From Mesostigma viride (taxonomy: Eukaryota; Streptophyta; Mesostigmatophyceae; Mesostigmatales; Mesostigmataceae), in assembly GCA_009746045.1 (NCBI GenBank), contig RPFO01000348.1:522350-586349 (forward strand): a stretch of 64,000 nt of DNA. Direction: 5' to 3'. Below are positions 29,111-39,845 of this stretch, piece by piece. The notes under the pieces are model-generated. The model searched no databases, had not been told where the DNA came from, and saw only the letters and a list, made by a program, of their open reading frames with translations. The stretch's first letter is position 1. Every line of letters starts with the position of its first letter. Made by a program: the position numbers and the translations under genes.

Positions 29111-32100
29111 ATGCAGTTGCAGCTAATGGCGTGGGCTCTTCGAGCTTACTGGGTGGCAGGCGCAGCGGCCGTTGCCGTCGCCGCCTTCCCGTGTCTCGGA
29201 GCTCCTCCGTGGCTTCGAGAGGTGATTCTGGTCGCGTGTTCCCGGGGGAAAACCTGGCGGCAGGAAGGCGGGCAATCCCACAAAAGCTCGCCATCGTGTT
29301 CTCGAAGATTTTCTGTCAAGGCTTCCCTGCTATTCAAGGTGGATATATACATTCAATTTGCTTTTTCTTGTAAGCACTAAGTGGGCAGAGCGAGCATAAT
29401 TATAAGGCCTTGCCTGTAATGTTGGGCATAAGCGATTTATGATTATAAAGCATCATTGCGGGCGAAGAACTGCCAAATCCTGAAGAGTGTTGGCGATGCC
29501 CACACGGCAGTGGCTGGTTGGTGCGGAATAGAGTGCAGGCGGTCGAGCGTGTGATGTGGGTGTGCTGTCAAGGGGGTCAATGAGTTCATCAAACAGCACA
29601 TTCGCTGCTTGCTGTCAGGTGGGAAGGGAAGCCCTGTCACTGAACCCGGCTCTCTCCCAAGCTGTGTTTCTCTCCTCTACTGCCTTCCTCACTGCTTCTG
29701 GCTCTAGCCTTGTGCTGTGCCTGTCGCCTGGTCATGCCTGCTACAGGTGATGGCCACTTGCCTGGTGTGGGGGTGCATCGGTTGCTACTGATGGGCAGTG
29801 GGGGGGAAGCCTGTCTTGTCGCTCATGTTGTCTCCTCATACTAATGTGTGGTGTGTGGGTGCCTGCTTGCTCCTTTTGAGCCCCGTGTCCGTGGGCTGGC
29901 GGGCTCGCGGTGGCCTTGTGGCTGCAGGGTGGGTGCTGACATTGTGTATGTGCCCGTGTGTGTGTGTGCGTGTGCATGTGTGTGTGCGTGTGCGTGTGCG
30001 TGTGCGTGTGCGTGTGCGTGTGCGTGTGCGTGTGCGTGTGCGTGTGCGTGTGCGTGTGCGTGTGCGTGTGCGTGTGCGTGTGCGTGTGCGTGTGCGTGTG
30101 CGTGTGCGTGTGCGTGTGCGTGTGCGTGTGCGTGTGCGTGTGCGTGTGCGCGTGCGCGTGCGCGTGCGCGTGCGCGTGCGCGTGCGCGTGCGTGTGCGTG
30201 TGCGTCTGCGTGTGCGCGTGCGTGTGCGTGTGCGTGGATCGCTGGGCAAGGGCCCCCACTTGCGAGTGGCCCAACATCTGGGCGCGCTTGCAGCTAGGTG
30301 TTATTGGGCATCACTGCTGCTGTGTATGGTGGCAACCGCCCTGCTGGCGTTACAGTCGGCACAGGGCAGCCCATTTCCTGCACGTACGTACTCGGGAACA
30401 GCAAAGGGTGGCATGGCCTCTTGGGGTGGCCTCCACTCGACTGGTCACCCGGCCCGCTGACTTGCCATGCTGGACGCATGTCCTGGTGGCTATATCACAT
30501 GAAATCAGCAATTAAATAACCAGATACAACCAAGGCCTATTTATTTAAATAGGCCTTTGTAGCAAAAAGAAAGGGTTGTCTTCCAAAGCCATAGTCCACA
30601 TACATGCATGCCTCTTGACGACGTACCCACTGACAATGCCAAGGCTTGTCACGTCGCCTCACCTCGCCTTGCAGAGCGGGATGCATCTGCTGATTCGTGC
30701 TTGCTGTGGCCGGCTCATCATGCAATCGTTGGCTGCCTCACTTTTTAAATTAAGGTTTGAAGCATCTGCCCCCGTGTCCTGCGCGACCCTGTGCTGCTAC
30801 CTCCATCCCCTCACCCACCGGTGTTTGACCAAGTTGCCCATCGACCACACCCATCCACCTCACCCATCCACGACACCCATCCACTTCACTCATCCTCCTT
30901 GCCCCAACTCCCATGCAGGGTGTCCACGTCCCCCACCGCTGGTTCATCCACTTCTACGTCGTCGGCTGTGCAGTGACTGCCCTTCTGCTGGCTGCCGCGT
31001 TCTGGGCCACGCCCCATGCTTCCGCAGACGCCAGAACGCCAGAGGCCGGCAATTGCCCCCTCCGCGGCACACATGCTGAGCAGGAGCCAGCAGGTGGCGC
31101 GATGTGTGGGCAAGTGACGGACGCAAGCAGCTGCCTGGCGGTGATGCTGGCGGCGCCCACACTGGCCATCAACCGCCGCTTTCACGCGTGTCGGGGCAGC
31201 ACGGGTGCCCATGCATGGTTCAGCGGCGGCATCAGGGACAGGGGCGAGCAGCCACTTGCACCAACGGGGTTGATCTCGCCACCTGCATCTGATGGCCAGG
31301 TGCCAGCCCATGCACTGGATACCGGCCGCAGTGGAATAGAGAGGGAGCAGGGTGGGCAGGACAGGGAGCAAGGCGGGCATGACAGGGGGCACGGTGGGCG
31401 AGAGAAAGAGGGACACCAGCGTGACCACCCTCATGACCCACACAACAGGGTGCCAGAGCACCAAGGCGGGCCACTATATGGGCCGCAATCTGGGCCACAA
31501 GGCGGGCCACATGACCCTCTGCCTCACCGTGGCGGTGGAGCTGTGCCCTTCTCTTTAGTGGGCATGGCTGGGCCTGCGTCATCGTGTTCTGTCGCTCCGG
31601 CCCGCGTGCGCTTCCTTCTGGCACTCTTCACGCTCAATGTGTGGCGCCATCTGCTCGAGTGCCTGTTCTTGAGCTCCTTTCGCCCCACGGCACGCATGCA
31701 CCTGCTCGGATACGCGGTGGGGACCAGGTGGGCGGGTGGGTGGGCATGCGGGAACGAACGCAGCGATTTGTGAGAGGCTGCCTGTGGAGCTGTTTGTGGG
31801 TAGAGAAGCAGCGGGCGCTTTTTGTGAGCCGGCGCTCATGGCCCTGGTCAGCGTTCCATGCCGCGGGGTAGTAAAATATAGTAATCATGTCTTCTATTCG
31901 ATAGATAGGCCTCCCCCCTGTCCCGGTGCTGCCCTGCTCCCGAGCTGCCGGTGAGCTGCTTCGCAAAAGATCCATCTTGACATTCTGGATCATCCATCCG
32001 TCATCCTGCATCATCCAATCATCCCATGTGAAAGCTATATTAGTTTCAGCTATCATTGGCACACACGTAAATGGTTAGACTTCGGCTTAACAGTTTCCGG

Positions 32101-35100
32101 TCTGCCTTCCTTCCCTATAAACCACAGAGGGTTAGCCAGTATCTCGGTACGCAGTTTGGATCGTGACTGACCAGCGGCCCCACTGCCCAGTGGATGATGC
32201 CTCCCTGTCATCGTAACCATCTGCCTGCTGCCAGCCGCCGTACAGCTGTTTCTCTTGCGGGAACACCCGTGGCAAGCGCACGGTTGGCTATTCTTGCACG
32301 CTCACGCTCGACTATTCTTCCGCTTCCTCTGCCCATGCCACACCCAACGTTTCGCCGCGGCCACATCAAACTACATTTGTTATCGCCAGCTACTATGTGA
32401 CTGCGCCGCTTTCTCTGGTTATCGATGAGCTGGCAGTTGGCCCAGCGCACACGGCCCTGTACGAGCACCCGCCCCCACGATACGTTGAGGCACCACGGTG
32501 TGCGGACGCCCGTGCCCCTCAAGTCATGGCTGCGCGTCTTGATGGGGAGCCGCACAGTCATGGGGATCAGCTGGCGCACCCTGGAGAATCCCCTGTCTCT
32601 CGCCGTGCTGATGCCAGTAGTGATTGCGGTGGTAGTAGTAGCAGTAGCAGCCGTGGCAGCGGTGAGGGCAGTAGTTGCAACAGTGCCGTGCCCAGAGAGG
32701 AGACGGAGGCATGCCGTGGTGAGGAGGAGCATGCTCACACTAGTCACCAGGGACGTACGGACGTTCCTCCGCACAGGGGTGGCAGTGGGCGGGTGTGGCG
32801 TCGCTTGAATGCGGCGCTGGCCCTGCCCGCCCTGTCTCTGGACTTGTCGACCGTACCGCTCATGCTTGGGGCCATGTTGTTCTTCTACGGGAGCCTCCGC
32901 CAGCACAAGTGCCACCGTATCTTGGTATGGGGGTGGGGCGGGTCAGTGCACGCGTCTCCCTTGCTTGTCCTGTCTGCATCACGTGTGCTGTCAGCTGGGG
33001 AGGGTGCATTCACGGGTCACACAGAATGCGCGTCCTGGTTTGACAGGTGGCACGAACAGTGTGCCAGCTTGTGGTCCGTAGTGCTCACGGGCCACCGCAG
33101 GCCCTTTGTCATGATGAGTGTGGCCAGCCTTTCCTGCGTTTGGCTTGCGTACTCGTGTGAGGCCTGGGGTCCTTATGTATGTACTTGCTGGGAGGCACCC
33201 TGCAAGGGCCGATAGCGAGCGACACCTGCTCCCTGGCCACACTTCGTTGGTTGGTTGATGCATCTACCGCGGCAAGCGCGCCACGTACTGATTGCCGGGG
33301 CTGGCACCTGGTCATCGCGGCAGCCCCAGGATAGTGTGTTGTGATCCCCCGTGCAGATATCGTGTTGTCATCCTTCAAGAGATACAGCGGCTGATGTCGG
33401 CGTCACAGGTGTCTTCTTCCCGTCCTCTTGTCCAGGTGGCGCTGTACGTATCACTCCCTCCCTCGCCAGCCTCCGCGTACACCCATGTAATTTTGGCTTC
33501 CACGATACGTCGTTCGCTGGGGAAATGCCCCATAGTTTCGTAGCCGATGGCCCCCTACCCAGTAGCTCCCCGTGTTATTCGTGTCGCTGGTGTGGTGATG
33601 ACTCCGGCCGCTGCCACGTGGCGTCCCTGTTTGCGCTTACGGTTGTGTGCATTCGCGCATGGCGTGGACGGCGGATGTGTAATCGTCTGTTGGTGGGGTT
33701 ACCTGTCCGCAGGCCAACTGCCGCAAAACCGGAGACTGCACGTACACACAAGGCGACGCCACCGCGGTGGGCCAGCTAGCACAGGGCGCGCCGCCCTCAC
33801 GTGATGCTGGGAGTCGTGGTGACAGCGCTGGCAAAGGGGAAGGCGTTCGGTACTGGGGAGCCCACCCACCAGAGGCACAATCAGTCAGCAGCATGGCGGC
33901 CCAAACTGTGGACCAGCGAGAGACCTGTGACGTCAATGGTGGCTACCATATACCCCGTGGCGACTGGTTCGAGCTGGTGTCCTGCCCGCACTATCTGGCG
34001 GAAGTGGTGAGGCCTGGGTTGCAATAGCAGAGGGTCGTGTGGCCCACACTAGAGCAGCTAATACAGCATTACAGAGGGGACGACCGTGTCTGTCTGTGGC
34101 CCATATCGCCTATGATAGATATAACCAGAGATGCCTGGATGGATAGGCGTTATGTGTCCTTACCTGGGCTCGATGATTCGGAGTGCATCTTGGCCCGCTG
34201 GTTGCGCCCCGCTGCCGTCTGTGGCATGCTCTGCCCCTAGCTACTCATATTTTATGGTTCTGCCCTCGCGAGGGCGATCCCAAATCTCAAAAGAGGGTCG
34301 GATGGCCTAGTTCTGGGCCACCTAGTATGGGGCTTGAGATGGCAAACAAAGGTCACCAGCGGCACTGTTTACGGCATGGTCATGAGAGGCCTGGTGGTGT
34401 GGATAATGGCATGCCTGATGGCTAAGCCGTTTGCCCTAACACTAGACGGTAAAAGTTGGAATCACGGGCTAGCTACGGCGGCTGGCGCATTAACTTGTCA
34501 GTACTTGAAAAACGTCGGCTTCTTTGCTGGGAACTGGTGGGGTTGGGGAACAGTAGCACGCTTGCGTGTGGATGGACATGGCACGGAGGCTATGTCTGTA
34601 TGTGACTTTGTGTGTGGATGGCCGTAGCACGGAGCGACGGCCCTTGATGACCATGGGTCCATTAGGCTTACATCTCAATGGACGGTAGTTGGAAATAATT
34701 GACGGTAGTTGGCAATAACGACAGGGCCCTTACGTGGCAGAGGATTGTGACCTTTGCGCTGAGCAAGAGCCGCTTAAGGGAGGGGCATGTCTTTCCACAA
34801 TGCTCAGCATGTGCGTAGCGCATGTTTGCTGCCCGTATGGAGTGTAGTGTCTGCCTTCAGTGCATGTGGCACCCAGTGGTGTGTCCTAGTCAGTACACTA
34901 TCTCTGCTTTGCGCCCTCCAATGACACACCCATGACCCCGCTCACTGACAGTGCGTGCGCTACTTTGTACGCTGTCCCCTGCATGACACAATGTTTCTGC
35001 TGCATGATGTTATGGGCCACCGCCCGCCTGTCCCTGCTAGGTAGTCTATTTGGGGCTGCTGCTGGTTGCTGGCGCCAGCACGGCTGTCACCGCATGGCTG

Positions 35101-35670
35101 CTCCTGCTGTGGGTGGTAAGCTGGCCCGCTGAACCTAGGACTATGTGTTCCGACCCCTTTGTGTTAAGTACTATATCGACTGTGCAAGGCGTGCCAGCAA
35201 GGCATGTCTGTGATATCAGGTGTAGCTGCCTGCGCTCGATCACCCGCATAATGGGTGGCAGGCGGTGGGCTTGGCTATCCGGGTGTTATTCTTGCTTGTC
35301 ATCAGAAAATGCAGCGAGCTGTGAGGGCTGGCAAGGTCCCTGGGATATCCCTGATGGCAGCATCCATTAATGAAGTGAGACAGCATCCATTAATGCTGGT
35401 CATACATGCATAGTATTTGTCGTTTATCTTCCGTGCGGACAGTTAGGCATTCCTGACTCGTTGGCAGCATTTGCTAACCACTCAGGCTTTCTGTCTGGCG
35501 TTGGCTCTGGCGCTCGCTGCCTCTGGCTACCTTCACGCTGGATGATCTTGTGTGGCATGCAACAGGTTGCAAACCTCACCTTGGGAGCCGTCCAAACACA
35601 TCATTGGTATAAGAAAGAGTTTTCTGGTTACCCAAGCAACCGAACAGCAATTTTCCCGCATATTTTGTAA
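29111..35670 (+). CDS. SRD5A3: Polyprenal reductase / steroid 5-alpha-reductase 3 homologue (plant DFG10 type)
   Basis: Six exons join in frame: 29111-29338, 30919-31727, 32390-32924, 33713-34006, 35041-35115 and 35566-35670 (TAA), giving 681 residues. The family acts in the ER membrane in the late steps of dolichol synthesis for protein N-glycosylation. Family landmarks in order are a membrane-spanning N-terminus (MQLQLMAWALRAYWVAGAAA), VPHRWFIHFYVVG, the segment LECLFLSSFRPTARMHLLGY, YYVTAPLSL, GAMLFFYGSLRQHKCHRIL, HIPRGDWFELVSCPHYLAEV, VVYLGLLL, and the end HWYKKEFSGYPSNRTAIFPH. The last two exons are typical of the C-terminal membrane half. Relatives are about 300-340 residues; this one is doubled in size by hydrophilic insertions in exon 2 (His/Gly/Gln-rich), exon 3 (Ser/Gly-rich) and exon 4. 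Start: first ATG in frame with the N-terminal helix. Identity is confident; exact exon edges are by eye. Confidence 0.9.
29951..30236. repeat. Hexamer array (TGCGTG)n in SRD5A3 intron 1
   Basis: About 285 bp of GTGTGC units, switching to GTGCGC units near 30146 and back near 30190. Alternating purine-pyrimidine DNA of this kind can adopt Z-form. All large ORFs on both strands here are repeat artefacts. Confidence 0.95.
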
Positions 35671-35959
35671 TGCCAATGGATTAAGTCATGCATGTCCTGA
35701 GCAAGGTGTATTTAGGGCATGCTAAAGTCATGTCCTGAGTAAGATAAATTGAAGGGTATTTGCGATCGCCATGCGTCCAGGCATAGTTGTCTCACTTCGT
35801 ATCTAACGTGACGCAGTTACGTGTACATTAATTAATTATGGAACTTAGCAGTGTGTATGTCCGGTGTGAAGCGCCGCGCTGGATGCTAGTACCCAACTAT
35901 ACGGTGCTTGTGGCTGAATATTTACTTTTGTAGTATGTTCAGTCTACCATAGGTAGATA
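35671..35959. other. Intergenic, SRD5A3 to Penelope-like copy
   Basis: No gene seen. It contains a 31-bp repeated word (CGCCATGCGTCCAGGCATAG..., 35767-35797) that recurs at 50921-50953 and 55775-55805. Confidence 0.5.
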
Positions 35960-37153
35960 TCGGACGTAAAGGGCTCCTTGCAAACCTCTATCTATACACT
36001 TATGAGCTTGCATTCATGGAGAATCTCATCGCTTCAAACGATGATGTTCTCATCAGGCGTTTTATCCATACATGTCGATACATTGATGATGTCATCGCTT
36101 TCGACAACCCTGATTTCGCAACCCATTTGTATATCACCGCTGGTCTGCCTGGCATCTACCCGCAAGCGTCCCTCACATTAAAGCTCACGTCGGAGGATAC
36201 TCATTGCAATTACCTCGATCTTAACATTACCCATAACAAGAAGGGCTGGCGTACGGCTGTCTATGATAAGCGCAAGGATCCTAAATACCAGCAAATTCCT
36301 TTTATTCGTTACCCCGATATTCACAGTCTCCTTTCCCACACAGCAAAATATGGTGTTGTTCTTTCTCAGTTACATCGTTTTTCCCGTCTTTGTTCTTATC
36401 GTGTTGATTTCATCACGACTCTTGTTGAACTCTTGCAGCGTTTATTGGTCAAAGACTATGACCGAGCCATTATGCTCCGTCAAGTCCGATGTTTTTTGCA
36501 ACGTCACCCACATCTGTTCGGTGCTGCCCCTTGGCACAAGCTCTACAAACAGGTCGTGGACCGGCTGGATCGCATAGTATCTCCGCACATCTGAACCCTG
36601 TGATGCCAGATCTCCTTTGCGGCCGTTCCAAGCTTGGCACTGGATTCGTTGTCCACATCGTCGCGTCGCTGCCGCAACACGATGTTTTCTGGCATCCGCG
36701 GGCTTTTGGTTCCCGCCGCACATTTGAAAGTGCTGTCCTCCGGCTTTTTGCCTTTGCACCGTGTGCAGTTCTTGGACGTTTGGAATCATGGCATGGCTAA
36801 CGTGATGACTGACTAGCTAGACCTTTTCAGTGGTTTTCCATTTGCGGGTATTTCCTCGTAAATGGTGGGAGAGCGATCGCAGCAACTGGTGCTCACCACT
36901 AGACACTCCCGGCCAGCTAGGCTAGAAACACACGCCCTGATCAAGCATGCTGTTTCCGGCCCCACCGTCTAGGTCATCTAGTCGCTCCACACGTAAGCCA
37001 GCCATAATTTCAATGCACAAGGATACACATTTCCATCACCATTCATCTTCATCATCCTGAACGACTCGAAAACGCGGAAAAGATAACGGCAGGCTCGAGC
37101 TACCATGGTCCGGATTCTCCCGATTTCTGGCCTGCGCTGGTTGTCTCTTTGGT
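35960..37153 (+). mobile_element. Penelope-like reverse transcriptase element, longest copy (5'-truncated)
   Basis: The frame ending at 36594 reads LLANLYLYTYELAFMENLI, then FIHTCRYIDDVIAF (YIDD is the RT catalytic motif), NYLDLNITHNKKGWRTAVYD, IRYPDIHSLLSHTAKYGVV and LHRFSRLCSYRVDF. The layout (AN-YL-E, YxDD, then a LDL...VYDKR...YP segment) differs from the L1-like RT in this window. It best resembles Penelope-like or a related single-ORF RT; the class is not certain. A 560-bp 3'UTR follows, ending in GCGCTGGTTGTCTCTTTGG. The 5' half of the RT and any endonuclease are missing. Confidence 0.65.
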
Positions 37154-37372
37154 AAATGATGCGGTGAACAGCCGTTTCTCAAGTGCGCGGACGTAAATGA
37201 CCACGGACGTGACATGTATCCTAGAAGCGAGACCATCTGTCTGTGCAGCATGCCGCGAGTAAAGGTGGTGTATGTGTGCTGGGTTGCATGAGCTTGAGAA
37301 AATTCTTGACCTGATTTCGGCACAATGCACTTGGTGTATCCTTCCTTGCTATTTATTCCTATTACTGTTATC

Positions 37373-38300
37373 TAGGAGACAACCAGCGCAGGCCAGAAAT
37401 TGGGAGAATCCGGACCATGGTAGCTGTTATGATTATTGTTGTTTTAAACCCTTGCAGGAAGTAGCCCAGAATGTATTAAAGGCCATATGCCCCTTCTCAG
37501 GGATATGTGCCACCTTTACTCCCAACGGAGTCATGTTCCTAATTAATTAATGGTTTCAAATACATTCCAAGCAACAACCTGCAGGTGGGGGGTGTATACT
37601 GCCAGCTAGGCCGGCTCTGCATGATGGACCCGTGCACACTTGATGCATGAGGTGCACCTGCACCACCACCATGTATTCAGCAGCAAAGACGTGCTGACAT
37701 GGGGTGAAAGGTGATCATGCAGCTAAACAATAGCTAGTGAATGGCTTCTCAGGCTCCAGGAGAGGCATTTCTCCCAATCCAGCGCCTTTAATTGCGTTGC
37801 AAGCCCATCGATATGTGGGCTCAGTGCCGGACCATGGGGCCGACTTACTGGATCCCGTGCTTTTGCTATGTCTTGAAGCTTTATTGCACGGCCCCCAGTT
37901 GCGCCCGCATCATGATGCGGATCGAGAGAGCGCTCTGTGCATGGCCTGCCAACTTGAGGCAGTGAGCCAAAAAGCTAGGGCGCCCTGCCGAGGCGGCGAT
38001 CGAGGCCTAGGTAGCTTCTCATTGTGTATACAGGGGTTAAGAAGGTTCCTTTATTGGTACCCATGCACGTGAATAGGTATGACACGAGCCACGAGATATA
38101 GCCATGGCTAGCTGACGGCAGCGCCCATAACTTTCACGTTTGGGCTCCAAACTTTGCCACGACTAAAAAAGACGAAGCGATTGTCAGACTTTTTCTAAGA
38201 TGCACGCGCTGATATATATTTTCCTGAAGTTATCACGCATTATTATGACGAGCAAACGCTCCTCGACGCAATGCCTGATGCAGCCTCGCGCCCTGGCCAC
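37373..38300. mobile_element. Mixed retroelement scraps
   Basis: 37373-37424 is a minus-strand Penelope-like end. 37440-37550 is an ORF1-element 3' end with ACTCCCAACGGAGTCATGTT and a TTAATTAA tail. 37551-38073 is diverged repeat related to 24840-24990. 38074-38300 matches the 5' part of the ORF1-only element at 48850-49060 (shared CATAACTTTCACGTTTG-like words). No intact gene. Confidence 0.6.
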
Positions 38301-39843
38301 CGTGTTCTCTGTACAGTAGCTGCCCACGTGCGGCGTGGGATACAGCTGAAAGGTCAACAGCTGACAGACTGACTGACTGACTGACTGACAGGAGCTTCCC
38401 TGATCAGGGCCAGACCAGGGCTAGCCGCCAAAATAAGAAAAATATAAATTCGTGGTTAAGGCGAGGTACACATCGCACGACGCAGTCCACGGAGTACGAA
38501 CTTGCAGGGCCTCCGGCCCCCGGCCCTCTCTAATCAGACCCTGAGCAGGAGTCTCACGAACTTTTTTTTTTTTTTTTTTTCGTGCACCGCGCGAGTGGTT
38601 CGCAAAGGCGATCCGTGGCATGTGCCATGCTTGACACGGAGTCCTAATGAAAAGCGATTACGACACCCCGCCAACGGTCAGATTCAGAACCTTTTCTGCC
38701 AAAAAAGATCAAGGATATCTCCGTACCAACGAAAAGGTATCACCATCACATGGCGGATCATCGGAGATACCGCACTTGTCCGAGCGACCACAAGGCTGAG
38801 CGTGCTGGAACGCCTGGGGGAAAAAAACCGGTCACATTTTGTGGCTCTTGCCGAACTGTACCAAAGTCAGACGACGGTCGTGATACGTTCATTTCGGCCG
38901 GCGTGCTCGGGCATCCGCGTACTGCGTAGGCATCAGTATCTCCGTAGATAGCTGCTCGATATTAACTACAGAGGTTGAAGTTTCGTTTTATGATTGATTG
39001 AAGGATATTCTGCATCGGGCGATATCTGAGAAGATTTTCCAAAAGTGTGCCTTTACTTCCAAAAGATATGTGCGGCTGTGGTCGACCTGACCTTTTGCTG
39101 ATCCCGGCGTCAGCGCTGACTCCAGGGCGGACCTTTGCCGGCACATCCAATGCGCTTTTGGAAAGACTTGGTGGAAAAGTTCCCGTACTAAAAACATCTT
39201 CCTTGAATGCACTTTTACGGCAGAATGCTTGGTGGAGAGTGGCCCGGGGCCCAAGTGTGGTGTAGAGCGAGGAAATACTTGGCGGGACGACGTTCGCGAT
39301 GCTGAGAACACCGTCCGTGCTACGATCCTGAGGATTTTCCTTCGCAGCCACAAACTCATTGAGCTCATGTGACCAAGGCACTTTTGAGTACACAACCCCA
39401 TTTTGCGTCAAGGACATAGTGAGCATAGCCGAAGGTGGCGACACCATAGCGAGAGCTTGAGAAAATTACGATGCTACGATATGAAATGCGCCCTGGGGAT
39501 TGAAAGACCAGTGGAGGGTCGGAATGCAACATGAGGTGAACTCCCGAGCAGTTGCGACGTAACTTTGTGCAAGGTATGCAGTTATGGCGCATGCGGAGTT
39601 TTCATACCACTTGGTAGGGGTACGAAAGCACATCAAACGGGAAATTACGGTATTGCAGTCGGGAGTGGGCCGATGATGCAGGAAATTTCGGTACAGGTTG
39701 AGCAAGCAGACGTCGGCCATGCTAGGTCTTATAATTAGCAGCTGCGCGCATTTTATTTGGTTAGGACAGGTTACTATGGAGTGCGCAAGTAGACACTTTG
39801 TAGCTTCTCACCCTCGTAAAATGTACGATTTATGGCTTCTCGC
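38301..39843. other. Upstream region of the CCA1/LHY-like gene
   Basis: Contains a (GACT)n run at about 38369-38390 and a T18 run near 38563-38580. The longest frames (38502-38951 plus; 38962-39447 minus) show no recognisable domain. A good splice acceptor (TCTCGCAG) ends at 39845, immediately before the first ATG, so an upstream non-coding exon probably lies in this region. No canonical evening element (AAAATATCT) was seen by eye. Confidence 0.5.
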
Positions 39844-39845
39844 AG

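Noticed and set aside
29741-30515. Long HTHTHT, VRVRVR and CVCVCV open frames
   Set aside because: Products of the TGCGTG hexamer array inside an intron of the SRD5A3-like gene.
36442-36800. Minus-strand frame with CTRCKGKNPEDSTFKC-like Cys pairs opposite the Penelope-like 3' region
   Set aside because: Probably a chance frame opposite the 3'UTR; it is not maintained in all copies.
38502-39447. 149-codon plus and 161-codon minus frames upstream of the clock gene
   Set aside because: No recognisable domain or splice support; composition fits non-coding DNA.
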